From Ahaetulla prasina (lineage: Eukaryota > Chordata > Lepidosauria > Squamata > Colubridae), in contig NC_080539.1 in assembly GCF_028640845.1 (NCBI RefSeq), positions 162,152,736 to 162,216,735 on the forward strand: a DNA stretch of 64,000 nucleotides, written 5' to 3'. Positions 22,755 to 33,435 of the stretch are shown here, piece by piece. A program made the position numbers and the translations under genes. Within the stretch, counting starts at the first letter, position 1; every line of letters starts with the position of its first letter. The notes below the pieces were generated by a model. That model did not search any database. It was not told the origin of the DNA and was given only the letters and a program-made list of their open reading frames with translations.

Positions 22755-23343
22755 TGTTACGGTCCACCAGCAGCCTGCGGACCTGGCAGCGGAGTCAGAC
22801 AGTGAGGAGGCTGGGGAGGACAATGGGCCAGTCCTAGAGTCTGGGGAAGACCTGGACGAGGGCTCTGCGTCGGAGGCAGAGATGGGGCCAGGGCCATCTG
22901 GGAGCGATGTGTGGACTCCAGAGCCTCCAGAGGCAGACAGCAGAGAGGCAGAGGAACAGGAGGAGCATGTTCCTAGTACACGCATGCGAAGACCTGCCAG
23001 AAGGCAAGAGCAGCTGAAGCAAAAACGATGACTTGGGAGTAAGGCCGGAAGATGACTGGCCACTCCCATAAGGCTTAATAGAGCAGCAATGAGCCGTCAG
23101 ATTCTTTGTAGAAAAGCGACGTTGATTCCAGTGCTTCTTATCAGCATCTCTTGAACTTTGTGGGGTTTTTGCCAAGAAAAGCCTTTGGCAGGTTGCCAAA
23201 GACATCAAAGGTTGGTGATAAGGCCGAAGAATTTGTTTTGGACTAAAGCTGAGAATGAATTAATTCTCAGCTGTTTTAATAAACTAAGTTTGTTCAGGAC
23301 TGAATTGTGTTTGGTAATCACTACTTGGGCCTCAGTCACAACA
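22755..23343 (+). mobile_element. Solo LTR with 5-bp target duplication
   Basis: A 589-bp segment beginning TGTTACGG and ending CACAACA. It is flanked by a perfect ATTGG duplication (22750-22754 and 23344-23348). TG...CA ends and a 5-bp duplication are the signature of an LTR retroelement (Gypsy or endogenous-retrovirus type). No internal region is present, so the copy was reduced by LTR-LTR recombination. An AATAAA lies at 23277-23282 in the position expected for the LTR poly(A) signal. Confidence 0.8.
22756..23031 (+). pseudogene. Acidic C-terminal frame inside the LTR
   Basis: Read from the first base after the LTR's opening T, about 91 codons are open up to a TGA at 23029-23031. The peptide is rich in Glu, Asp, Ser and Pro (AAESDSEEAGED, EDLDEGSASEAEM) and ends in a basic patch (RMRRPARRQEQLKQKR). 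There is no start codon at its beginning. The simplest reading is the tail of the element's last polyprotein frame extending into the 3' LTR. I cannot assign a function to it. Confidence 0.5.
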
Positions 23344-23357
23344 ATTGGTAATTTTAT

Positions 23358-23754
23358 GTTTAGTAGTCCTTGACTTATGATCACAATTCAGTCCAGAATT
23401 TTGATAGTAAGTCAAGTCATCACATGACCAGACTCAATTTTACAACCATTATTACAACAGTTGGTAAGTGAGTCAGTGGTTGTTAAGCAACTCACATAGC
23501 CGTAAGTCTGAATCCAGCTTTTTTTGCTAAAAAATGGCAAGAAAAATATCGCAAAACACAGTCACATAACCACAGCATGCTGCCACCAGTTGTGAATATG
23601 AGCTGGTCACCGATCACCTGAAATGTGATAATGTGTCCACTGGGATGAATGTGTGTCAGTCATAACTTTAAGGACGGATCTTAAGTAACTTTTTTTTAGC
23701 CTGTTTGAACTTTGAATGATTTAATGACCGGTCATACACCAAGGACTATTTGTA
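23358..23754. mobile_element. Tigger/mariner-like MITE
   Basis: Begins TTAGTAGTCCTTGACTTATG and ends with the near-inverse CCAAGGACTATTTGTA. This matches the AGGTAGTCCTTGACTTA-type inverted termini of the copy at 59031-59486. There is no coding capacity. Confidence 0.6.
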
Positions 23755-24061
23755 CACTACCAGGTAGCATCCATTGCTTATAATAATGTAATATATTTGG
23801 TTACCAAATTCCATCTCTGAAAATATTGAAGACTTATGGAAGCATACTTTCATATAAATTTTTCTGATTTAGGGCATAGTTGCAGAAAGCAAGTTTGGGA
23901 TTCATATACAACATTCTACAAGTTAAATCAAGGAACTCTAGTCAAAAGTGAACATCAGGGTTACAAAAAGATTTTGGGCACGATAGGTCCTTTTAATTGT
24001 GTTTCTGCAGCACAGCTGTGGTCAGAAATTGGAAGTTAATATTGAGAAGTCCTTTTCTTCA

Positions 24062-24440
24062 ATTCCTTGCATATTAACAGAACAGAATAACAGAGTTGGA
24101 AGGGAACTTAGAGGTCTTCTAGTTTAACCCACTTCTCAAGTAGAAACCCTATACCATTTCAGACAAAAGGTTGTCTAGTCTCTTCTTAAAAACCTCCAGT
24201 GTTGAAGCACCCACAACCTCTGGAGGCAAGTCATTCCACTGATTAATTGTCAGGGCATTTCTCCTTGGTTCTAGGTTGCTACTTTCATTTATTAGTTTCC
24301 ACCCATTGCTTCTCATTTTACATCCAGATGCTTTGGATGATAGGTTGACCCCCTCTTCTTTGTGGCAGTCCTTAGATTTCAGAACATTGCTATCATGTGA
24401 CCCTTAGTTCTTCTTTTCATTCCTACAACCATTCTTCATA
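24062..24440 (-). mobile_element. CR1 3' fragment
   Basis: AGAGTTGGAAGGGAAC...TCTTCTAGTTTAACCC, then ACCATTTCAGACAAAAGG and GGTTGACCCCCTCTTCTTTG, all in reverse orientation to CR1 transcription. It is 5' truncated and lacks an open frame. Confidence 0.85.
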
Positions 24441-25154
24441 GATTTTTGACTTCAGTCCATTGAGTTATTAAGATAGCTTTTCCTTCCATCATTTAATGTG
24501 CCCAATCCAGACTGGTAATTCTGTGTTACACTCTAGCAAATGATCGATGTAGCCTTGAGTCATATGATATAGAAATCTATGGTTTTAACCAGAGTTCACA
24601 CACTGCATTACCAGGCAGTATAAAGAAGAGATGATGTCGAACATGTTTGTTAAATAACAGTTTCAATGTTTGGCTCCTGATGGTCTGTTTCCAAAACTGA
24701 TTGAAACATTTCCAAAGCATTTTATGAGATTCCTTGGCAAAAAAGCAAATATTCTAAGGTGCATGCCTCTTGGGCTCCATGAGAATAGCGTTTTTATGGC
24801 CAAAGTTAGATTAATTTAGGATAACAGTTCGCGAGTGAGATAGCATAATTGAAAATGAAGTGAGAGGATTAGAAATGATTTTCTTGGTTTCTCATTTTAA
24901 CAGCTGGATGAGAATGAGAAGACTTTGTGCCATGTTCTGCCTCACATTCCTACTTATTCTGCTTTAAAGAACAATAAAGCAACCCTAGGAAATGGGCACT
25001 CATTCGTGCTGCAAATTCAAATGGTATCTTGGATTATATTCACTAAGTAGATGAAAATATCCATTAGCACTGGAAAATTCTGAGTTCGGGGAAGAGGAAA
25101 GAGATGTAGACTGTACTTGCAATATTTCCTCCCTTCATTTTGAAAGATTTGTCC
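24441..25154. other. No gene or repeat recognised
   Basis: Unique-looking sequence; nothing supported. Confidence 0.5.
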
Positions 25155-25955
25155 TATTTTTTTTCTTTTTTCTTTTTTTTTTAGAAAAACTTTTTTTATT
25201 TTTTTTTAACAAACACACATACATAAAACCATCTTTAATCCAAATACATTGCGTCGGTGGGTTGATCACCACTCTTTTGTGCAGGTCACCATATTTGTTG
25301 CAGTTAATTTATCTAATCTTATTTTTTATCAATATAATATATCTCTCAACATTTTAATCAATTAATCTTAATTAGCTATAGCATTTCGTTCTCTCTATTC
25401 AAGTCAGCTTTTCTAGATTAATATTATGCATCTCCAATTTCATTCCTAAACTCAGTTATATAATTTAACATTTTCTTTATTCAATCTTACTTAAATCTCT
25501 TTAACATATTTTCCTCTCTAACCACTGATAAAAGAGATCCCATATTTTATAAAATTGTTTCTCTTCCTGTTCTCTAATTTCTAATGTCAATTTACTCATT
25601 TCTGCACATTCCAACATTTTCCTAATAATTTCATCTTGCAATGGAAGTCTTACATTTTTCCAATTTTTGGCAAATACAATCCTAGCTGCTGTCAAAACAT
25701 TTACAATCAAATGTCTCAACTCTCTATTATATGTTTCAGGTATAATTCCCAATAAAAAAAAACTTCCGGTTTGAAATCAATATGTTTCTTGATCATCTTT
25801 TCCAACCATGTGTGGATTTTAGACCAATATCTTTTAGCTTCTACACATGTCCACCACATATGGTAATATGAACCAGGTGTCTGGTGACATTTCCAACATT
25901 TTTCAGATTTATTCTTAAACATTCTATTTTTTTTTTTAAAGAACACACTTTCCAA
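25155..25955 (-). mobile_element. 5'-truncated L1, reverse orientation
   Basis: The poly-T run at 25157-25208 is the poly(A) tail read from the other strand. Upstream on the minus strand lie L1 ORF2 C-terminal blocks: CWKCHQTPGSYYHMWWTC (the Cys/His-rich end of ORF2) in one frame and LTAARIVFAKNWKN plus CAEMSKLTLEIREQEE in the next, separated by a frameshift at about 25720-25750. Only the last ~230 codons of ORF2 remain. Confidence 0.85.
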
Positions 25956-26097
25956 GGATTTGAAAGGAGGGCCCTTAAGAAGCCAGCAACCTTATGCTGG
26001 TCCCAAGACCAAATCAATGGGGAGGCTTAGGGAAAATAATGATGAACTACCCTGTAAAACAACCTCACCATTATGGCAATAACTCAACATATCTCAG

Positions 26098-26333
26098 ATA
26101 TGGATTTTTACTTTGGCCATGTCAAATTTGGCAAATTCATTAGAGAAATCAGTGATGCTAGGAATGGTTAGTGGACAAAGAAGAAGGGGCAAGCAAAGAG
26201 CTCGCTGGTTTGATGCCACCAAAGCTGATGCAAAGATGATTAATATTGACCATCCAACAACTGAAAGAAGCATGGAGAACACTTGCCGATAAAGTCCCCA
26301 TGAGTCAGACAAACTACTACTACTACTACTAAG
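26098..26333 (+). mobile_element. RTE/BovB-like LINE 3' end (tentative)
   Basis: Conceptual translation gives SGQRRRGKQRARWFDA followed by a helix-like stretch, then GAGTCAGACAAACTAC and a (TAC)n tail. This resembles the C-terminal RRRGRxRxRW block and the GAGTCGGACACGAC end of BovB-type elements. It is degraded, with several stops. Confidence 0.45.
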
Positions 26334-26612
26334 AAGTCAGATTCTCATAAAGACAACGAGCATTTATCGGGTCTTTCCTGAATTTGTTTTCTGCCAGCTG
26401 CACAGTGGAGTTGCCGGCAGTGGTGAAATCCATTTTTTTTTATTTCCGGTTCTGTGGGTGTGGCTTGGTGGGCGTGGTGTGGCTTGGTGGGCGTGGCTTG
26501 GTGGGCATGGCAGGGGACGAATACTGCAAAATCTCCATTACCACCCCACTCTGAGACCACCCAGAGGTGGTATTTGATGGTTCTCTGAACGACTCAAAAT
26601 GTCTGCTCCCTG

Positions 26613-27548
26613 GAAAATTTAATAAAGCAAATTAGAAATCAGACCCAGGAGCATATAAAGAGATTGTATAATGTGTTGCTTGAAATAGATTCGGAAAAGG
26701 ATTTGGTAAAGGACTGTATGATAAAATGGCCACAGAATATTCAGGAACCAATAATGTTGGAAACATGGGAGAAAATCTGGGTTAGAAATGTTAAGTTTAC
26801 ACAAGCACAGAATTTAAGGGAAAATTTTTATAAGATGTTTTATAGATGGCACTTAGATCCCAAAAAATTATCATGTATGTATCCTAATATCCAAGCGAAA
26901 TGTTGGAGGTGTGATTGTGATGACGCTACATATTTTCATATTTGGTGGACTTGCAAGAAAATTAAGGTCTTTTGGATAAGAATTTGGTGGATTATTCAAA
27001 ATGTACTGAAGAAGAAGATAAAGTTCCTGCCACAATTTTTCCTTTTGGGAATTATAACGGATTGTACAGGGATTGAGACTAAATTGATTCTGAATTTAAT
27101 AACAGCAGCAAGACTGTTGATTGGACAATACTGGAAGAAAGAAGAGATACCTACAATAGAAGAATGGATATTGAAAGTTATTAATTTGGCTGAGATGGCT
27201 AAAATCTCAGCTTTTTAAAAGACAATACGCAGGAAAGATATTTAATTGAATGGAAAAATGGATTGATTATCTACAAAACAGATATCAGATTAAGAAATAT
27301 CAGATTGCCTTTGAATAATTAGAAAGTTATTTTATGTAATGGGAGGGGTTGGGAGATGAAAAGCTTTGGATGTGGTTATTTGGATTGAAGGAAAATTTTA
27401 TTCTATGTTTGGTTTATGTATAACAATACCTTGTGATTGACCCGGGAAGCCGGGGGGAAGGGAGGGGGGAAGGGGTTTTTTTGGGAGGGAGGGGGGGAAA
27501 AAGGGGGGGAAATGTCTTTGTTTTTTTTTAAACTCTTTCAATAAAAAA
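26613..27548 (+). mobile_element. 5'-truncated L1 inserted in hAT element
   Basis: Flanked by a perfect duplication AAAATGTCTGCTCCCTG (26596-26612 and 27549-27565). It ends in an AATAAA plus A-run. The duplication of about 15-17 bp, the 5' truncation and the A tail are the marks of L1 target-primed reverse transcription. A G-rich stretch at 27447-27510 lies in the 3' UTR. Confidence 0.9.
26664..27218 (+). pseudogene. L1 ORF2 C-terminal fragment
   Basis: A 184-codon open stretch with the L1 ORF2 C-terminal signature: YRWHLDPKKL, then a Cys/His-rich CWRCDCDDATYFHIWWTC, then FFLLGIITDC and LITAARLLIGQYWKK. In an intact L1 this domain follows the RT and aids RNA binding. It stays open for its length but is only about 15% of ORF2 and lacks the endonuclease and RT, so it is dead. 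Confidence 0.85.
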
Positions 27549-27645
27549 AAAATGTCTGCTCCCTGTTCTCTGAACTACCCAAAATTTCTGCTACCAGTTC
27601 TCCAGAACCTGTCAGAACCTGCTGGATTTCACCCTTGGCTTGCGG

Positions 27646-28924
27646 GGGTGGGAGAATGTCTAGCTGTGGGCCTCCAATTCGTCAGGGTGGGATCGACTCT
27701 TTGACAATCAAAATAAATCCTTTTTAAAATCTGTCTAACCCACCAGGTAGGTTTAAATAGAACAGTTGGTGCCTAATACCGCTTCCAAATCTTGCCAAGC
27801 TCCAAATGGCCTGCTCCTGCCTCCCCCTCATTTGTCTTGCTTCTATCTGAAAATAAAATGTGCCTCAGAGCAAAGAGAAAAGAGGAGCAAGGATAGGAAA
27901 AGAGCGGGAAAGGGGGGGGGGAAAAAACCACCCCTAACATTATAAAAACTATCGCCCAAGCTCTCAGCCAGCAACCAAAGATGCGTGGGGACAATTAAAG
28001 CATATGGGCTCCTCTATGCTCTTGTCAGCTGGCCATGGAGCTGGGTCAGTGAGAGACACGGGGCATGACGGATCCGAGCACAATGCCAAGGAGGTCCCTC
28101 TCATTCACTAGGAAACATTGGGCGAGACAAGGCCAGGCGACAATTGCGCTGGCCCCTCCACAGTGTTTACTTGGAAAGAATAATTCTTCTGAGCTGTAGG
28201 AAGAGTTGTCACTTGTCCAACACAGCATACACCACGCATAATGTGCCATTTGCCTGCTACAGTTTGCCTGGCCAAAAAGTAAATTAGAGCCTGCACAATA
28301 CACACAAGTAATTTTTTCCCCCTCCCCTACAGCAATTTCACTAAAAGGTCTAGTCTAAGTCGTTCAAATAATGGCTACATCTGTGCTTTCATCTTCCAAA
28401 ATGGTTTCCAAGGAGCCCTCCTTGTATTATTTCATTTTCTTTTGCTTCCTTTCTGATGTACTTCTCACTCTTTGCCTCCCCCTCCCCCCACCCCATTTCC
28501 TTTTCTCGCCCTCTCTTCCTAGGACATTTTTGTGAGCATCTGTGTGCAATCTGATCAGGTCTTTCACAAAAGTCGAGCACAGGGAGGTATGTACTCGGTT
28601 CAGAATGGAGAACCATTTTTTCCAGCATACATCTTTAGCACATAGGAACTCTTTAAAGTCTATATGACATTTTTTTCTTCTATAGTGGCCTTTTTGATGG
28701 GAGTGGGAAATTTATTCAAAAGTCCTTTTCCATCACTTTCACACAAGAAATATCTGGTCCTTGTCCTTTTTATTTTACAATGGCCTAATAAAGGAGAACC
28801 TTTAGTGATGGCACTCCAGTTTTATATGGATATTTTAAAAAAAAGATCTGGACCCTCCCCATACCAATATATGACCTCCCCAGTATTTTTATGTAAATGT
28901 TAAAATGGAAAGATGAAAGGCTCA
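27646..28924. other. No gene or repeat recognised
   Basis: A G-run at 27915-27922 and C-rich runs near 28480 are the only features seen. Confidence 0.5.
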
Positions 28925-29640
28925 AGCCCTGAGGCAACCCACATTGCTGGAATCAACTGCAAAGGAGGAGACCCACCATAACACAGAGCCTCCCACTCCT
29001 GACCCCACCCCACCCCGAAACCGGTCGAGAAGAATGCCATGGCTGATATTATTGAAAGCTGTTGTGAGGTCGAGGAGAGCCAGAATCAGAGGTGGGTTTC
29101 AGCAGGTTCTGACCAGTTCTGGAGAACCGGTAGCAGAAATTTTGAGTAGTTCGGAGAACTGGTAGTAAAAATTCTGACTGGCCCTGCCCCCATCTATTTT
29201 TCTGCCTCCCGAGTCCCAGCTGATGGGGAGGAAACGGAGATTTTGCAGTAACCTTCCTCTGGAGTGGTGAGGGAATGGAGATTTTACAATATCCTTCCCC
29301 TGCCATGCCCACCAAGCCACGCCCACTAAGCCATGCCATGCCCACTAAGCCACACCCACAGAACTGGTAGTAAAAAAAATTGAAACCCACCACTGGCCAG
29401 AATGATTGCACCTTTTCATACTAAGCTCTCCAAAGGTGTAACCAATGTTCAACCAGAGTCCAACTCCAAGTGTAGTCAAGCAATTTTATCTGACAGAGGC
29501 AGGAATATTCCTCACAGTGACCATGTAAGAGCTTCCCTGTCTCCTCCATATCTAGGAGAAACCGGGTTATCTGAAACAGGGCCACCCAGTCAACTACCTG
29601 CAGATGCAATAAGGGCAGAGAAATAATCATGTTTCACTAC
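28925..29640. mobile_element. Old LINE remnant (unclassified), split by hAT
   Basis: GAAGAATGCCATGGCTGATATTATTGAAAGCTG...GTCGAGGAGAGCCAGAAT resembles an old vertebrate LINE 3' region in non-coding condition. It continues after the hAT insert at 29404. The family is not named. Confidence 0.35.
29087..29395. mobile_element. Non-autonomous hAT element, perfect 8-bp TSD
   Basis: 309 bp with inverted termini CAGAGGTGGGTTTC and GAAACCCACCACTG, flanked by a perfect GCCAGAAT duplication (29079-29086 and 29396-29403). The CAGnGGTGG terminus and 8-bp duplication define hAT superfamily transposons. There is no transposase coding, so it depends on a helper. Confidence 0.9.
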
Positions 29641-30214
29641 CCTTTTTATCATAAGATAAGTATCTTTCCTGTGCTTGGTTGACCTTGCTCTTTGTCTTCC
29701 TCCAGCGGTGCTCTAGAAATCTTTTACGTTGCTTCATTCCTTTGAGCTACTCAGTAAACTATGGGACTGTATGAGATCCACACACACACACATAGCGTCC
29801 ACACAAATGTGATTCAGTCTATGCTTCCTGTCTCCTGCTCATCCCAAGCTATGATGAGAGCTTGTTTTTGACTGAAGGCCACCTGACTTTAAAATGATAT
29901 GGGAGACTCACAACCAGCAAACAAACAACAGTAATGTTTGAAGGGTGATGTAAAGGACTGTGTTATAAACAGGAGGTAGGTAGTGTCATATCCCCCCCCC
30001 CCGCCTCTGTTGAGAGACGGCAGTTCAGTCTTAATGTAGATGGCCTTTTTGACTCCCCCCTCCTTTCAAACCAGTGGTCATCTCTGTCCAGAATGTGGAT
30101 TTTGCTTCAAAAGTATAACTTGTCTTTCAAATGCAGATGGACTGCTGAATCGTATCCTCATGGGTTTGTTCTCCTATGTTGTGCTATGTGTTTGTGAAGT
30201 GTTTGTTTACAACA
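29641..30214. other. No gene or repeat recognised
   Basis: Contains a short (CA)n at 29778-29791 and a C-run at 29991-30003. Confidence 0.5.
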
Positions 30215-30515
30215 CTGGCCTTTCAGCAGTTCCAGGGAGATTCCATGCCCATTTGCACTATTCAGGTGACCCTGCAGGCACAGATAAACCTCCAAGTGAC
30301 TCTCAGAAAGAGTGCTAACGATCAGATGACTGCAGGGAATATGAATCCTTTTATCTTCCACCACTCAGTCAGAACTGAAAAAGCTTCTTGGATGAGAAGC
30401 AAAACATCTTCAAGGAAAAAACGAAGTCCAGTTGCCTTTTGAAAGAGCACCTTTGGGACAACCATGACCAGTATGACTGAGAATCTCCACAGACAAACAA
30501 CAATAACCATTTCAT
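30215..30515 (+). mobile_element. Second PLE-like terminus (tentative)
   Basis: Contains the widely dispersed vertebrate block GAAAAAGCTTCTTGGATGAG...AAAACATCTTCAAGG followed by CGAAGTCCAGTTGCCTTTTG and GGACAACCATGACC. Its layout parallels the hammerhead-like terminus at 13684, which is why I place it with PLE ends. No coding is visible. Confidence 0.4.
30375..30408 (+). ncRNA. Hammerhead-like motif (decayed), second family
   Basis: CTGAAAA, one extra A, stem GCTTCT/AGAAGC around a TGGATG loop, then AAAAC and ATC. The spacing equals that at 13684-13717. Three base pairs of helix I can form (AGAA before the core, TTC after the triplet). The first G of GAAA is mutated to A here, so this copy should be inactive. 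Confidence 0.4.
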
Positions 30516-30548
30516 GAAATAAATAAATTGTTGCCTCTGTCTATCCCA

Positions 30549-30651
30549 GGGATCTCCAAACTTTAAGACTTGTGGATTTCATCTATGCTGCCTGGGAAAT
30601 TCTGGGAAGTGAATCCACAAGTTTTAATGTTGGCAAGTTTGGAGACCCCCT
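30549..30651. mobile_element. Short hAT MITE
   Basis: Inverted termini CAGGGATCTCCAAACTT and AAGTTTGGAGACCCCCTA. Flanking octamers GTCTATCC and ATCTATCC match at seven of eight positions. The body has the CCTGGGAAATTCTGGGAA block common in squamate genomes. Confidence 0.7.
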
Positions 30652-30724
30652 AATCTATCCCACAGATATTCATTCTAGCAGTGCCACTGGACTTTCTGAA
30701 TTTAGCACTGAAATGTTGGCCTCA

Positions 30725-30988
30725 GTATTTTTTATTTGCATTTATATCCTGCCCTTCTCCGAAGACAGGGCGGCTTACACTATATTAGCAATAGTCTTCA
30801 TCCTATTTGTATATTTATATACAAAGTCAACTTATTGCCCCCAACAATCTGGGTCCTCATTTTACCTACCTTATAAAGGATGGAAGGCTGAGTCAACCTT
30901 GGGCCTGGTGGGACTTGAACTTGCAGTAATTGCAAGCAGCTGTGTTAATAACAGACTGTCTTACCAGTCTGAGCCACAGAGGCCCAAG
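30725..30988 (-). mobile_element. tRNA-derived SINE (SINE type 2)
   Basis: On the minus strand it starts GGGCCTCTGTGGCTCAGACTGG (A box) and has B box GTTCAAGTCC (30911-30920 reversed). The central module follows (AAGGTTGACTCAGCCTTCCA and TGAGGACCCAGATTGTTGG), with a 3' end reading AGAAGGGCAGGATATAAA. The same family is at 47257-47522. Confidence 0.8.
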
Positions 30989-31011
30989 AGTATACATGCA
31001 TATGTGCACAT

Positions 31012-31308
31012 CAGTGATGGGATTCAAACTTTTTTACTACTGGTTCTGTGGGCGTGGCTTGGTGGGCATGGCATGGCATGGCTAGGTGGGTGTGGCAGGG
31101 GAAGGATACTGTAAAATCTCCATTCCCACCCTACTCCAGGGGAAGGTTACTGCAAAATCCCCATTTCCTCCTGATCAGCTGGGACTCGGGAGGCAGAGAA
31201 TAGATGATGGGGCAGGGCCAGTCAGAGGTGGTATTTACCAGTTTTCTGTTCAAAATTTCCATTACTGGTTTTCCAGAACTGGTCAGAACCTGCTGAATAC
31301 CACCTCTA
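31012..31308. mobile_element. Non-autonomous hAT element
   Basis: Same family as 29087-29395 in reverse: starts CAGTGATGGGATTC, ends GAATACCACCTCTA, and carries two GGGGAAGG-led AATCTCCATT repeats. Flanking octamers GTGCACAT and GTGTATAT match at six of eight positions. Confidence 0.8.
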
Positions 31309-31316
31309 GTGTATAT

Positions 31317-32404
31317 TCTCCCATGTGGGCTCCTTTTCTAGGTGACTGTCAGTGAGAATATTTGTCAATCACAAAAACATTTGCTAGAATAATATGTTGA
31401 TTTTTTTTTTCTGGAGTGGAGTGCTACAACTTCAAAAATAGCTTGCCTTGTGCAAAGAGAGGAAGAATATTATATAAAAAATCCATAGCTGAATCTCCTG
31501 TTTTTGTCAGTTAGCAGCATGTAAATTAAAATTGGGGAGAAGAAAGCAGAAATAGAACACAGAATGAGATTTTTTTTTTCAGTTGATACGGTGTACTCTT
31601 GCTGGGGCTTTTTCCTGTGAATTTTTTATGATTACATTTCCTCATTATAAATACAGAAGCACACATCTCTCTTTGTGATAGATAATAACTACTTTCTTTT
31701 CCCTCCCTGCTGAAAACTGCTTGAATTAGTTTAACATTACAGCAAAGCAAACTTTTCACTCTTTCTGAGTGTCAAAATTACAGGGGACTCTAGCAATAGA
31801 ATTCCAGGTAAGGCACTGATGGCTGCCTGAAAGCTATTTCCACATGTGGTTATGATGTCCCATTAAAATAGCTGCATCACTCGGTGCTGCTCTCAAGAGA
31901 CTGACTGCAGAGCTGAAGATTAGGATCATGTGCAGATTAGCAAGAAGGAGGGAGGGTCCTTCCATTTTGAAGGGAAATAAAACAAATTAATTCAGTAACC
32001 TTTTGGGAACTAAACCTCACTTTACTTTTACAAACTTGCTTGATTTGTATCTAACCTTTTTACTTGAACTCGTAGCTCAAATTGACATACAGAACATTTC
32101 TTCCTCAAATAGTAACTCTTTGAAGTAGGTTGGGCTGAGGGAGAGTGACTGACCCAAAGTCATCCAGGGATCTTCCATCACTGAGGCTGGTCTATAATCT
32201 GGACTTACCCATTTACAGCCCACAATTTCACTGCTAGGTTTTACTGGCTACCTAACATTTTAATGGTACCTAACATTTCGGCAGAGATCAAAGATGCTAG
32301 GAAATGGTTGCATCAGTAATGATGCGAAGGAGCAAGTTTAGGATTGTTATTCCAAAGCTTTGGGGGAATCTTGAAAGCTAATTTCACCCTATAACAGGAT
32401 TTAT
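31317..32404. other. Mostly unrecognised; SINE core at 32090-32215
   Basis: 32.09-32.22 kb holds the 'AGTGACTGACCCAAAGTCATCCAGGG' word of the SINE type 3 body (minus strand), without a clear tRNA head. Nothing is recognised in the rest. Confidence 0.45.
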
Positions 32405-32515
32405 GATGAGCCATGGTGGCACAGTGGTTAGGATGCAGTATTCCAGGCAAACTCTGCCTACAGCCTGGAGTTCAATCCTGACCGGCTCAAGGTTGACTCA
32501 GCCTTCCATCCTTTC

Positions 32516-32678
32516 TGTTAGGAAATTGTTATTTGTCTAACTAGTTGGCCAGGCAATATATAAACTAACTATGTATGTTTGCAGTAAGAAAGGTATTATA
32601 TCGCTTTAAGGCTGTGCTGCATCATCATGCATCCTGACTGGCTGAGCTTTGTAGCCAATGTACTTAAGGAAAGCTAAA
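32516..32678 (+). repeat. Copia 5' LTR, truncated
   Basis: Matches the first 163 bp of the 3' LTR with about three substitutions, then jumps into pol sequence after GAAAGCTAAA. Confidence 0.9.
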
Positions 32679-32685
32679 AACAGCT

Positions 32686-33401
32686 ATGAGTCAGGATTTT
32701 AAACATGGAGATATACAAATTCCTGTATTCAGCAAGGAGATTTATCAATCCTTGATTGGTAGTCTATCTTATATTAGTAATTGGTCTAGGCCAGATATTT
32801 CCTATTGTGTTAACCAATTAGCTAGATATAATGCAGAAACAACTGAAAGGCATTGGCAAGCTGCAAAGCGAATACTGAGATATTTGAAACTAACAATGCA
32901 TTGTGCGTTATATTTAGAACCTACCTGTGATCTTGTACTAACTGCATATGCTGATGCTAGTTTTGCTACTGATTTAGCTACAAGAAAATCAACATCAGGT
33001 ATTGCAATAATGTTAGGGAATTCATTAATTGGATGGAAATCAATCAGGCAAAAGCACATAAGTTTATCAACAATGGAAGCTGAATTTTCCTGTCTGTCAT
33101 TAATGTGCACAGAACTAATATATTATAGACAATTGATGATAGATATTGGTTTAAGTGTAAATGATCCAATTGTAGTATTTGAGGAAAATCAAGCTGCTAT
33201 TAAAATGGCAACAAATTTGGCTGTGAAAATGAGATCTAAATATACTGATATTAGATACTTAAATGTAAGGCAATGTATATAGAGTAAGATGATACAATTG
33301 GATTATTGTAAGTCAGAGAATAATATTGCTGATAATTTTACTAAACCTCAGGGTGCGATTAGACATAGAACATGTTGTGAAAGTTATGGGCTAAGATTGT
33401 A
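32686..33401 (+). pseudogene. Copia pol fragment: RT end and RNase H
   Basis: The open frame (199 codons) begins at the RT/RNase H border (YQSLIGSLSYISNWSRPDISYCVNQLARY, thumb region). The RNase H domain follows: YADASFATD with the first catalytic Asp, RKSTSGIAIMLG, SLSTMEAEF with the catalytic Glu, and EENQAAIKMA where the usual Asp-Asn is Glu-Asn. The SKYTDIRYLNVR block ends at a TAG at 33280. After it a related frame resumes with NIADNFTKP, the end of copia pol. RNase H would degrade RNA in the RNA-DNA hybrid; here it is disabled. Confidence 0.9.
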
Positions 33402-33421
33402 AGCCATTATATATTGTCCTG

Positions 33422-33435
33422 TCCAAAGGGGAGTA
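33422..33435 (+). other. Polypurine tract of copia element
   Basis: AAAGGGGAGTA immediately before the 3' LTR is the expected primer site for plus-strand DNA synthesis. Confidence 0.75.

Larger units (their letters stand above)
26418..27637. mobile_element. Non-autonomous hAT element split by an L1
   Basis: The left end is CAGTGGTGAAATCC and the right end GGATTTCACCCTTG, i.e. imperfect hAT-type inverted termini. The internal GTGGGCGTGG repeats and AATCTCCATTACC block are those of the family at 29087, 31012 and 55350. An L1 occupies 26613-27548. Flanking 8-mers (GTTGCCGG, GCTTGCGG) match at five of eight positions, so the duplication is decayed. Confidence 0.75.

Noticed and set aside
22834..23208. 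Minus-strand Ser/Leu-rich frame over the LTR
   Set aside because: It is the antisense of the acidic LTR frame and has no recognisable content of its own.
28046..28628. Several 65-85 codon frames at 28.0-28.6 kb
   Set aside because: Short, overlapping on one strand, and with no domain, splice-site context or repeat origin that I can recognise; chance level for this length of DNA.
30001..30010. Possible rRNA or snRNA genes anywhere in the window
   Set aside because: I looked for conserved rRNA and U-snRNA words by eye and found none; this is not a substitute for a covariance-model search.
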